Below are positions 8,494 to 17,515 of a stretch of 59,763 nt of DNA, one piece after another. The DNA lies in assembly GCA_016934055.1 (NCBI GenBank), contig JAFGTR010000032.1:1-59763 (forward strand), given 5' to 3'. The position numbers were made by a program, and so were the translations under genes. Within the stretch, counting starts at the first letter, position 1. The number at the start of each line of letters is the position of its first letter. The notes below the pieces were generated by a model. That model worked only from the letters and a program-made list of their open reading frames with translations. It searched no databases and was not told the DNA's origin. The stretch comes from Bacteroidales bacterium. GTDB taxonomy: Bacteria > Bacteroidota > Bacteroidia > Bacteroidales > UBA10428.

Positions 8494-9072
8494 ATGAGTT
8501 TTATTAAACAACAATTTATAGAAGCAAAAGAATTACTGGATGCCTTTTTGTCTGATGACCATAATTTCATGCTGATAGAACAGGCGGGAAATATAATGGC
8601 TGAAGCCATCCGGAATCAGCATAAGATCATCTCATGCGGTAACGGAGGTTCTATGTGCGACGCCATGCATTTTGCCGAAGAATTATCAGGTGTTTTCCGT
8701 GAGAATAGACATCCTTTGCCTGCAATTGCCATTTCAGATCCCTCATATCTGACCTGTACCGGTAACGATTATGGTTTTGAATCTGTTTTCTCACGTTTTG
8801 TTGAAGCTGTTGGTAAACAGGGAGATGTCCTGCTGACCATAAGCACCAGCGGAAATTCGATCAACGTGATTAAGGCCGCACAGGTAGCAAAAAATAAGGG
8901 AATTAAGGTCGTGGGACTGACCGGAAAGACCGGCGGTAAACTGGCGGAATTATGCGATGTTGAGATACGGGCTCCCCATTCGGCATATTCCGACAGAATT
9001 CAGGAATTACATATAAAAATTATACATTCACTCATACTCACTGTGGAACATAAACTTTCAGCGCAGCAATGA
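8494..9072 (+). CDS. gmhA: Phosphoheptose isomerase GmhA
   Basis: GmhA is a SIS-domain isomerase that converts sedoheptulose 7-phosphate to D-glycero-D-manno-heptose 7-phosphate, the first step toward ADP-heptose for lipopolysaccharide core. The signature CGNGGSMCDAMHFAEELSG (from residue ~48) contains the sugar-phosphate loop and the His/Glu ligands. STSGNS near residue 112 is the second SIS loop, and QE..H..IIHSLI closes the zinc site. Length (192 aa) is typical. It appears to be a single-gene unit; the rest of the heptose pathway is not in this window. Confidence 0.95.
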   Translation: MSFIKQQFIEAKELLDAFLSDDHNFMLIEQAGNIMAEAIRNQHKIISCGNGGSMCDAMHFAEELSGVFRENRHPLPAIAISDPSYLTCTGNDYGFESVFSRFVEAVGKQGDVLLTISTSGNSINVIKAAQVAKNKGIKVVGLTGKTGGKLAELCDVEIRAPHSAYSDRIQELHIKIIHSLILTVEHKLSAQQ

Positions 9073-9184
9073 ACCGGTATTATTGTACCTGTTCATTAAA
9101 CATGTTGATCAGGTGCATAATTCATATGAATTTGTTAATTTTAATCTGTTTTATACCAGCTTTTAGTGAATTTTCTTATTAAAA

Positions 9185-9856
9185 ATGAATTTTAACCTGA
9201 CTGTAAAGCTTATCTTATTGTTAACCCTGTCATTGTTATGGACAGGATGCATCGATGAGAATATTACCCAGGTATCTGAAAACATTGAGATTACTTCCGG
9301 GTATTCCATACCGGGCGGCCTGCTTACATACGATATCAATGAATACCTTGAAGAACTGAATACATTCAATATTCCCTGGCCCGACTCTCTGTATTATAAC
9401 GATGTACTTTATCCTAATTATCTCACCTATCTTACCCGTGATGATAGTAAAAATTTCGATTTCAGCCAGTTGAGTGATAATCTCGATATGGTTGAAAGCG
9501 TCATGTTCCGCCTGATTATTTCCAACGGATATCCCACTGAGGCTGTTGCACAAGTTTATTTTGCCGATGAGAATATGGTTTATGTTGATTCGGCTTTTGC
9601 CGATGGTCCTTATAGGTTGCAACCAGCTTACACGGATAATGAAGGGATTGTAACAGCCCCCTATGAAGAAATGGTTGATATTTATATGTCATCCGATTTT
9701 GTTGATAATATGGACCGAATAAGGTATATCATTATTAAAAGCATCATTTATACAACAAGGTCTGACATCAGGCATGTCAGGTTTTATACGAATTATGCCT
9801 TTAACGTCAACATATCTGCGAGAATAAGGTTGCGGTTCAACACCGGTGACCTTTGA
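9185..9856 (+). CDS. Putative lipoprotein paired with a DUF5723 protein
   Basis: The product is 223 aa. The N-terminus is a lipoprotein signal with the acceptor cysteine near residue 19 (SLLWTGC). The mature part is acidic and rich in beta-strand patterns, probably a periplasmic or surface beta-sandwich of unknown function. The DUF5723 gene starts 21 bases after its stop, so the two look like an operon. I recall similar lipoprotein/DUF5723 pairs in Bacteroidetes genomes but know no experimental function. Confidence 0.75.
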   Translation: MNFNLTVKLILLLTLSLLWTGCIDENITQVSENIEITSGYSIPGGLLTYDINEYLEELNTFNIPWPDSLYYNDVLYPNYLTYLTRDDSKNFDFSQLSDNLDMVESVMFRLIISNGYPTEAVAQVYFADENMVYVDSAFADGPYRLQPAYTDNEGIVTAPYEEMVDIYMSSDFVDNMDRIRYIIIKSIIYTTRSDIRHVRFYTNYAFNVNISARIRLRFNTGDL

Positions 9857-9877
9857 TAATTTTATTTCCCGGAACTT

Positions 9878-11341
9878 ATGATCCCATCACCTGTCAAATA
9901 TATCTTCATAAACAGACCGGGATTTTTCATGTTTGTTTTACTGATCTTCCTTTCGGTATGTGTTATCCCTCAGCAAAACAATACTCTTTTTTTTATGCAT
10001 TCTGTGCCACAGTCAAATTTTCTGAATCCTGCGGTGCAACAGGATTGTGGCGTTTTCATCGGGTTGCCGGTTATATCCTCCATCCATGTTAATATTGCGA
10101 ACAGTGGTTTTACGCTCGGGCATATATTGGAGAAAACCTCAGAAACAAGTTATATAATTGATGCTGATTATGTTAAAAACAGGCTGGCGCCTAACAATTT
10201 TATATCCACTGAATTGCATACTTCATTACTGGCTATTGGCATTCGCCATAATAATTATTGTTTTACCTTTTCTGTCAATGAAAAAGACAATGCACTGGTC
10301 TTCTATCCGCGGGATCTGGTTTTGTTTGCCCTCGAAGGCAATACGCAGTTCGAAGGTGAACGTCTGTCATTTCATCAGACGGGTGTTTTTTTCAACCATT
10401 ACAGGGAATATGCACTGGGCATATCAAAACAAGTCGATGATAACAGAATCTTTGGTTTAAAGGCAAAACTGTTGTTCGGGAAACTCAACATTGAAACTGA
10501 TAAAATGGACATCGGACTTTTCACCAGGGAGAATACCTTTGACCTGTTGTTTGATTCTGATGCCCGTATCAATGCTTCATTTCCTTATTCACTGACGGTT
10601 GAAGACGGACGATATGACACAGTTTTATTGTATGATGCCCCGGTAATGGATTATGTGTTAAACCGCCGCAATCCGGGCATTGCCTTTGATCTTGGTTTTA
10701 TCTATTCTTATTCCGACCGGCTTACTTTTTCAGGAAGCCTTCTTGACCTGGGTTTTATACGGTATGCCAGTAACCTGACCAATTACTCATTGCACGGCAA
10801 TTACCTTTATACTGGTCCGTTAGGAGATACAGTCATCAGTGAAAGTTATTTCCGTGACCTGTTTAATTCCATAAACGCCAGCATGGAGGATCAGCTCACC
10901 TATGATCCGTATTTTCATTTTCTTGATCCGAAATTGTTGCTGGGGGCAAGTTATCATATGAGCCGGACCATGAGCTTCAATGCATTGTTCTACAACCGTT
11001 TTCACAGAATGAAATACCAGAACGGATTCACACTCTCATGGCTTGCCCGGCCGGTGAAAAACTTAGAAACAAGCCTGAGCTGGTCATACATGAACAGAAG
11101 TTTCCTGAACCTCGGCGCCGGTTTAGCCTATGGTAAATCACCCCTGCAGTTATACCTGGTGACTGATAACCTGCTGGCGCCCCTTTTCCCCATGAGCACA
11201 AAGAATGTGAACCTGAGGTTTGGCATTAACATTCACATTGGATGCTATAAAAAGGAAAAAATTGACGAATGTGGATGCTATTGGCTTGAAAAAGCCCTGG
11301 AAAAGAGGGAGATGAAGGAGAAATTGATGCGTAAACGGTAA
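9878..11341 (+). CDS. DUF5723-type outer-membrane beta-barrel-like protein
   Basis: A hydrophobic signal segment (residues ~14-30) is followed by an SNFLNPA motif near residue 45. This motif resembles the start of DUF5723 and PorV/PorP-like barrels of Bacteroidetes, which often read like 'NPA' after a short strand. The rest alternates polar and hydrophobic residues in many aromatic-ended strands, as expected of an outer-membrane barrel. It ends in a short charged tail rich in Lys/Glu/Arg, unlike a typical barrel C-terminus. It is coupled to the lipoprotein upstream. The role is unknown; such proteins are sometimes discussed as accessory components or surface channels. Confidence 0.75.
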   Translation: MIPSPVKYIFINRPGFFMFVLLIFLSVCVIPQQNNTLFFMHSVPQSNFLNPAVQQDCGVFIGLPVISSIHVNIANSGFTLGHILEKTSETSYIIDADYVKNRLAPNNFISTELHTSLLAIGIRHNNYCFTFSVNEKDNALVFYPRDLVLFALEGNTQFEGERLSFHQTGVFFNHYREYALGISKQVDDNRIFGLKAKLLFGKLNIETDKMDIGLFTRENTFDLLFDSDARINASFPYSLTVEDGRYDTVLLYDAPVMDYVLNRRNPGIAFDLGFIYSYSDRLTFSGSLLDLGFIRYASNLTNYSLHGNYLYTGPLGDTVISESYFRDLFNSINASMEDQLTYDPYFHFLDPKLLLGASYHMSRTMSFNALFYNRFHRMKYQNGFTLSWLARPVKNLETSLSWSYMNRSFLNLGAGLAYGKSPLQLYLVTDNLLAPLFPMSTKNVNLRFGINIHIGCYKKEKIDECGCYWLEKALEKREMKEKLMRKR

Positions 11342-11743
11342 CCGGTGGTTTTGGATGTTGGCAAACGGGAAGGAAGTATTAATCCTGCCAGGGTGTGGAA
11401 AGTTATGAGAGAGCGGCAGGAAGCATACAATTTTATCAGGAAATCAGAATTAAGTATAAGGTTTTCGAAATATTTTCAGGATCACTGTTTTTTACGGCTA
11501 AATCCCGGAGACAATAGGTTATCATGTTGTTGTTTTTGAACAAGGTGTAATTTGATTTTTCAAAGCTTAGGCTTTGCTCCTGATACAATTTCCTTTGTTT
11601 GTGAAGAATTGTTGTGATTTTGTGAACAATTCTGTTTTCATTTACGTATATTTTTTTATAGCTTCAGGCCTATATTTTAGATTCTTCCCTTTCTTGGAAT
11701 TAAGAATCTGGTTGTCAGTCATAACAACCACAAATCAATCATC
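11342..11743. other. Intergenic stretch without a recognised gene
   Basis: A 64-codon open frame (11345-11539, +) occurs here, but its composition and ending (SCCCF) look unlike a protein and it overlaps nothing conserved. The right part is T-rich and probably holds the promoter for the T9SS gene at 11744, though no TAnnTTTG box was found. I see no hairpin terminator after 11341. Confidence 0.4.
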
Positions 11744-14700
11744 ATGAATAAAACAATATGTATTTGTATTGCTTTCATCTTTTCTTTCCAATTGTATTCC
11801 CAGTATCCTTTAAAAGTAGGTAATGATAACGCTTTTGGGGATCATCTGCCTTACGATAACCGGTATGATTACAATTGGTGTACCGCTTTATACCCGCAAA
11901 ACAAGATCAATGCTCACGGCAGTATTGTTAAGTTATATTACCTTTTAAGCATTTGGGAAACGGCAGGTTTTACGGCCCATAACCAGAAAGTTTATATGGC
12001 GCATACAGCCGATGTTGAATTTACAGATGCCGGGTATCCGAATCCGGCTGCAATGACTCTGGTTTACCAGTGCGATATCAGCTATATGAATTACTTCAAC
12101 CACAATACATATACAGAGATTAATCTGACCACACCATTTGAATACAATAATTCAGATAATTTGGTAATCCATATTGAAAATCACCACGGAAGTAAAATTT
12201 ATGTTTATCATGATAACATGGGGATCTATTCCGAAACATATAGCCGTAACATGTGCAAATTCAATGCACAGGATGGAAGTTTTCCGGCAACAAACGGAAC
12301 ATTAATCACAAGGTTACCAATTGCCTATCTTGGTTTCGGTTCAGGTCTGGATGTGGGTGTCAACACTTTCAATGAGGGTGTTAATGAATTACTGCCCGGC
12401 ATACATGATATCAGCTTTAATTTCAGAAATTATATGGGCGATACGATAAATTCCTGCGCAATACATGCTGAACTGAACGGCGTTCCCCTGGCTCCGATCA
12501 ACTGGTCGGGCGTGCTTTATACGGGGCAGGAATCTGACACAATGAAACTCTTGACAAATTACGATTTCGCACCCGGTACATATCAGTTCAAAGTATGGAC
12601 TGCAAATCCAAACGGAGGAACTGATGAAAATAATACAAACGATACCATTGTTAGCACGATTGCTGTTGCCGATTTTATTGAAATTGCCGATGAAAGCTAT
12701 ACCGGTAATAATGTATTTGAAATTCCATACCGGAGCGGAAGCCTCCAGGGGTGGTCGGGCGTTATTGTAAACAAAGATTCCATAAAAGCCGGCAGAAAAA
12801 TATGCGGCATTGCATTTCAGGTTGTATCAAACGGATATGAACGGGTCAATCAAAGCATATTTTTTGACCATACGGATAATGACTATTTCCAGGATCTTTC
12901 TATGCCGGATGAAACAGGCATGACAAAAATGTTTTCAGGAAATATTGACTATACCGGAACCGAATGGAGAAAAATCGCTTTTGACAGCCTTTTTGATTTT
13001 AATGATGCGGATAACCTGATGATTTATTACACCAACAAAAGCAGAGCTTATAATACACCCTTAACCGAATTCAAAGCTTCTTCGTATGGAGCAAATGTCG
13101 GTGTATACAATTATACAACCAGCGGAAATGAATTTCCCACCGGCAACGGCACTCTTTCTCAAAGAATACCCAATATCAGGCTGTATATATTGATTCCGGA
13201 TGATGCCGGAATCAGCTCGCTGGATGCCCCCGCTACATACTTCAATACGGATGCTAACGATATTAAAGTGACCTTGAAAAATTACGGAACGGAAAATCTT
13301 GAATCTGTAAATTTCTTTTATCAGATTGATGAAGGAGATGTTCATTCTTACAGCTGGTCAGGCAGCCTTTCATGTTATGAAACAGAAAAGGACATTGTAA
13401 TAGGAAGCGGTAATTTTACCTATGGCCCGCATACGTTGAAAGTATGGACTGATTCGCCTAACGGCCTGAACGATTATAAAAATGAGAATGACACCCTGGT
13501 AAAAAACATTTATGCAACAAACCCTTTATGCGGCAACTATGTCGTGGGGAATGCCCCGTCCGATTTTACCACTCTGCGGGCAGCGGTTGACTCTCTTAAT
13601 AGCTGCGGTATTGCCTGCGATGTTGTTTTTGATGTTAAGCCCGGCACCTATCCTTCACAGTATATTATAAATGAAATCAATGATGCAGGGCAAAACAGCA
13701 CTGTCACAATCAGATCGCAATCAGGCAGTAGTGCGGATGTGGTGATAACAAGCGACTCAACCGATTTTGTGTTATACCTTAACGGGGCAGATAATATTCA
13801 TCTGGAGCATCTGACAATTAAAAGCGACAGCGCTCCGGTGCTGATGAAACTTGGCAACGGCGCAAGTAACAACCGCTTTTACGCGAACGTGTTTAATGGT
13901 GCTGAAAATACCACTTACGCTGTTTATTCCCCCCAGGAAGCTTCATCGAATGATGATGCAAACAGTATTGAAGACAATTTATTCACAGGAGGATCTTATG
14001 CCATTGATTTGAATTCCGATGGATCTGCCTATGAAACAGACAACATGATTATTTCCAATATATTTCAAGGACAGACCACCGAAAGCATCAGATTATCCCG
14101 CCAGAATGGTTATGTAATTTCAGGCAATCAGATATTTGGCACAACATACATAAGTTCCTGTCAGAGAGGTTTGTTTGAAAAAAACAGGATTGCAGTTGAC
14201 AATATGTTTCAGGAGCCATTGGTCTTTTTGGGTAATAACGATACCACTCTTGTATTGAATAATTTTATTAAGTCTGACAATGTAAATAGCGGGGCTGTAA
14301 GGCTTTCAGGTTCCAACATAGCTTTCCTGCATAACACTGTTGTTTGTTCCAAAAACTGGGATGGTTTGGGGGTTTTAAACATATATAATGACCATGTGTC
14401 AATTTACAACAATATCATTGCCAGCAAGAGTTATGGCAGTGCAATCTACGTTTCACAATTTGCCTCCGATATATACATGGACTATAATTGCTTATACAAC
14501 ACAGAGGGTAATCCTGTAGGTGTATGGAACAATACACTGTGTATGTCGCTGGACGAATGGCAGGCTGAATCGGGACTCGATGCCGGTTCCATCTCACTGC
14601 TTCCGGTTTTTGCTTCTGATACCGATTTCCATACCAATACAATGGCTTTGGATGGTGCCGGGATTCCGCTTTCACGTGTTCAGGATGACATTGACGGTGA

Positions 14701-17005
14701 ACAAAGGGATCCTGCAAATCCGGATATAGGCGCTGATGAATTTACGTCTACCTGTAAGGGAATGCTTAAGGGCACATATACGATTGGCGTAACAGGCGAT
14801 TTTTCAACGTTTGGTGAAGCTGTTACAGCATTGCTCGAATGTGGTATAAGCGGTTCTGTTACATTCAATGCTCAACCCGGCACCTATTCTGAGCAAATTA
14901 TTATCCGTGATGCCATTCCGCATTATACCAAAGGCGATACCATATTGTTTCAATCGCAAACAGCTGACAGCACCAGTGTGGTCTTAACATGGCAGGCTGA
15001 TTCTTTGAACAACTATACCGTGAAAATTGACGGAGCCGACAGGATCATTTTTAAACAACTAACCATTCAGTCTGCTGGAAGTCAATATGGCCGGGTACTG
15101 GAAATAGGAAACGGGTCATGCAATAACCTCATTGAAAATTGTATCATTCACGGAATAGCAACCGGCAATGACAACAGCAGCCAGGCCCTGATATACTTTA
15201 CCGAAAGCACATCATGCCGTGACACAAGCAACACCATAAGAGGAAACAGGCTGATCAACGGAAGTTACGGAATAACCCTCAACGGCAATCAAACCCGGCA
15301 GTCAACCTTCAATCATATTGCCAGTAACAGTTTTATAAATCAGGCTTCATATGGTATTTACGCCGATCACCAAATGAACCTTATCATTGAGAAAAACCGC
15401 TTTGAAAATGATTATGAAACAGATGTTGAATTTTACGGTATATTGAATGTATATTCCGACTCTGCAAAAATTGTTAAGAACGTTTTTGACCTTCAGAGAA
15501 ATAGCAGAATTAATGCCGTAAGTCTGCATAACTATCAGAATGATAATTTAATAGCCAATAACTTCATCAGTGTAAACTCGGGAACTTCTGCCTATGGTAT
15601 TATAAATGCAGGGCACAATACAAAGATTTATTACAACTCGATATATATTCATGGCAAATCAGGTTCTGTTGCTGCTGATCTCACTTACAGCACAAAAAAT
15701 GCTGATGTCAGAAATAACATCTTTGCTAACAATGCCGGGGGGTTAGCATTAAGGTGTTATTATGACGGCACACAAATTTCGCAGTCGGAAAATAATAATC
15801 TGTTTTCAAACGGGCCTCATATAGCTCATTGGCTTGGGACTGATTTAAAAGATCTTCCTGAATGGCAGGCTGCTACAGGTTTTGATAATCAGTCTGTTTC
15901 TTCTTATCCCAATTTTGTATCGGACTCCGACCTGCATACTTCCAATGTATTGCTGAACAATGCGGCATCTCTCTTGCCGGAAATTGCCGATGACATTGAC
16001 GGTGAGCCAAGAGATGCCGTGACGCCTGATATCGGGGCCGATGAATTCACCGGCGAACCTGTTTTCAGCCTTGGAGATGATGTAACGGTGTGTTTATATT
16101 CCGAACACAAGATTGATGCTGGTACAGGATTTGACACCTATCTGTGGTCAACCGGTGAGACCACAAGTTACATACTCGTTGATTCCACCGGAACAGGCAG
16201 TGGCTTTAAGACATATTCGGTTGCTGTAACGCTTGCAGCCGTAGAATTCAGCGATTCGGTTACGATAACTTTTGCAAATCCGGTTGCTGCACCGGTCACA
16301 GATTATTGCTTTAACGAAAATGCTGATTCAATCAAGTTGACAGCCGGCGAGGGCTTATCCTACCTCTGGAGTACCGGGGAAAGAACACAGTCTGTCTATA
16401 TCAGCAGCGGCAGCTGGTATGGTGTAACCGTAACAGATGTTAACGGATGCAAGGATGAAGGAAGTATCCATATACATCACAATTTTTGTGTGGCTGACAT
16501 GGGCATGCCGGTTGAAACGGTTATTTCTGAGAACGAATCACTGGTACTTCAGGCAAACCAGTGTTCAGAAAATTATGGAGCTTATGATTATATATGGAGC
16601 ACAGGTGAAACCACCTTTAATATTACACTTCGCGGCTCTGAGCTGGGAACCGGAACACACCAGGTCGTGGTTAATGTTATCAATAAAGTGGTTAACAACT
16701 GCCAGTCATCAGATACATGTGTAATCGTGGTGGGCAGTGGAAGTTACCTGAATGAAATATCTGACGGAACAATCATGATTTATCCAAGTCCTGCTGAAGA
16801 AGTGATATTTGTTGAGTTTGAGCCTGCTGCAATTAATAAAAAGAAAAAGGTTTCTGTTCTGAATACCGAAGGAATGAAATTGATTGAAGGTTATACTGAT
16901 GATAATCAAATGCGAATATCACTCAAAGGATTACAGCCTGGATTGTATCTGATTCTTGTTAAATATGACAATGTAACCAGGTATTCCAGGTTCATCATTC
17001 AATGA
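11744..17005 (+). CDS. Large T9SS-secreted protein with two right-handed beta-helix modules
   Basis: The product is 1753 aa. A signal peptide (residues ~1-19) is followed by a beta-sandwich region with two CARDB-like segments (roughly 215-310 and 490-590) that end in similar KVWT..PNG motifs. Two homologous beta-helix modules begin near residues 595 and 1003; each opens with a C/G-rich 'tiGg..dF.tf..Av..L..CGi' block and closes with 'DIDGE.RD...PDIGADEF'. Further beta-sandwich repeats (YLWSTGETT, YLWSTGERT, YIWSTGETT) occupy ~1440-1660, and the last ~80 residues are a type A T9SS sorting domain (IYPSPAEE to the end). It is therefore expected to cross the outer membrane by T9SS and be anchored. 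Beta-helices suggest polysaccharide binding or cleavage, but no catalytic motif is visible. Confidence 0.88.
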   Translation: MNKTICICIAFIFSFQLYSQYPLKVGNDNAFGDHLPYDNRYDYNWCTALYPQNKINAHGSIVKLYYLLSIWETAGFTAHNQKVYMAHTADVEFTDAGYPNPAAMTLVYQCDISYMNYFNHNTYTEINLTTPFEYNNSDNLVIHIENHHGSKIYVYHDNMGIYSETYSRNMCKFNAQDGSFPATNGTLITRLPIAYLGFGSGLDVGVNTFNEGVNELLPGIHDISFNFRNYMGDTINSCAIHAELNGVPLAPINWSGVLYTGQESDTMKLLTNYDFAPGTYQFKVWTANPNGGTDENNTNDTIVSTIAVADFIEIADESYTGNNVFEIPYRSGSLQGWSGVIVNKDSIKAGRKICGIAFQVVSNGYERVNQSIFFDHTDNDYFQDLSMPDETGMTKMFSGNIDYTGTEWRKIAFDSLFDFNDADNLMIYYTNKSRAYNTPLTEFKASSYGANVGVYNYTTSGNEFPTGNGTLSQRIPNIRLYILIPDDAGISSLDAPATYFNTDANDIKVTLKNYGTENLESVNFFYQIDEGDVHSYSWSGSLSCYETEKDIVIGSGNFTYGPHTLKVWTDSPNGLNDYKNENDTLVKNIYATNPLCGNYVVGNAPSDFTTLRAAVDSLNSCGIACDVVFDVKPGTYPSQYIINEINDAGQNSTVTIRSQSGSSADVVITSDSTDFVLYLNGADNIHLEHLTIKSDSAPVLMKLGNGASNNRFYANVFNGAENTTYAVYSPQEASSNDDANSIEDNLFTGGSYAIDLNSDGSAYETDNMIISNIFQGQTTESIRLSRQNGYVISGNQIFGTTYISSCQRGLFEKNRIAVDNMFQEPLVFLGNNDTTLVLNNFIKSDNVNSGAVRLSGSNIAFLHNTVVCSKNWDGLGVLNIYNDHVSIYNNIIASKSYGSAIYVSQFASDIYMDYNCLYNTEGNPVGVWNNTLCMSLDEWQAESGLDAGSISLLPVFASDTDFHTNTMALDGAGIPLSRVQDDIDGEQRDPANPDIGADEFTSTCKGMLKGTYTIGVTGDFSTFGEAVTALLECGISGSVTFNAQPGTYSEQIIIRDAIPHYTKGDTILFQSQTADSTSVVLTWQADSLNNYTVKIDGADRIIFKQLTIQSAGSQYGRVLEIGNGSCNNLIENCIIHGIATGNDNSSQALIYFTESTSCRDTSNTIRGNRLINGSYGITLNGNQTRQSTFNHIASNSFINQASYGIYADHQMNLIIEKNRFENDYETDVEFYGILNVYSDSAKIVKNVFDLQRNSRINAVSLHNYQNDNLIANNFISVNSGTSAYGIINAGHNTKIYYNSIYIHGKSGSVAADLTYSTKNADVRNNIFANNAGGLALRCYYDGTQISQSENNNLFSNGPHIAHWLGTDLKDLPEWQAATGFDNQSVSSYPNFVSDSDLHTSNVLLNNAASLLPEIADDIDGEPRDAVTPDIGADEFTGEPVFSLGDDVTVCLYSEHKIDAGTGFDTYLWSTGETTSYILVDSTGTGSGFKTYSVAVTLAAVEFSDSVTITFANPVAAPVTDYCFNENADSIKLTAGEGLSYLWSTGERTQSVYISSGSWYGVTVTDVNGCKDEGSIHIHHNFCVADMGMPVETVISENESLVLQANQCSENYGAYDYIWSTGETTFNITLRGSELGTGTHQVVVNVINKVVNNCQSSDTCVIVVGSGSYLNEISDGTIMIYPSPAEEVIFVEFEPAAINKKKKVSVLNTEGMKLIEGYTDDNQMRISLKGLQPGLYLILVKYDNVTRYSRFIIQ

Positions 17006-17087
17006 TGACTCTTATTTAAGTGTCTGTGGTTTCAGGCTGATCATCAGATTTTATTCATGAGACTCAGATTTCAGGAGTTTTGCGAAC

Positions 17088-17150
17088 CCGCCTGTCGTTC
17101 AGACAGGTATCCCGCAGCCCCGCCTGCCGGACGGGCAGGCCTGCTGCGGA
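17088..17150. repeat. Nested GC-rich hairpins
   Basis: Within an otherwise AT-rich gap lie CCTGTC/GACAGG (17091-17107) and GCCTGCC/GGGCAGGC (17122-17140), the latter enclosed by CCGCAG/CTGCGG. The GCCTGCCGG...CAGGC type of palindrome recurs at about 25906. It could act as a terminator for the T9SS gene that ends at 17005, or be a dispersed repeat. Confidence 0.5.
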
Positions 17151-17344
17151 ATATGTTTCTCACGAATTCTCGGGACTTTGGGTTTCATACCCTTGATTTG
17201 TTGTAATTAGTATTGATATTCTAAAAGGGCATCTTTTTTAAAGGGCATACTTCAACCAACCACTAATTATGTGTTTGGCAAACAAATCGGAAAAATTCAG
17301 CAGCCGGGGCTGATTCCTCCAGGGGGTTTTTATTATTTGATGTT

Positions 17345-17468
17345 ATGAACACTTTAAGACAGGTGTGCATTGGTCAATGGTATGAAGCAACATCAGCTTG
17401 CAAGGCTGGCTCGCATTAGTAAGGTTCAGTTAAGCAACATTGAAACTGGTAAGAGCTTCTTTCGCTAA
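17345..17468 (+). pseudogene. Remnant of an XRE-family helix-turn-helix regulator
   Basis: From an ATG at 17345 the reading is MNTLRQVCIGQW. A one-base shift near 17381 continues it as MKQHQLARLARISKVQLSNI followed by ETGKSFFR and a stop. The joined sequence matches the first ~40 residues of an XRE/HTH_3 domain, with the recognition helix ISKVQLSNIETGK intact, but the protein then stops far too early. It is best read as a frameshifted, truncated gene fragment. The rest of the 17006-17515 gap holds only the hairpins described separately. Confidence 0.6.
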
Positions 17469-17515
17469 TCGGGTTGAACCCCCGATCAACAATCGTGGTT
17501 TCTTTACCATTCAGT

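Noticed and set aside
11345..11539. 64-codon open frame after the DUF5723 gene
   Set aside because: Composition is poor, it ends in a Cys run, and there is no signal, motif or promoter. It probably is chance.
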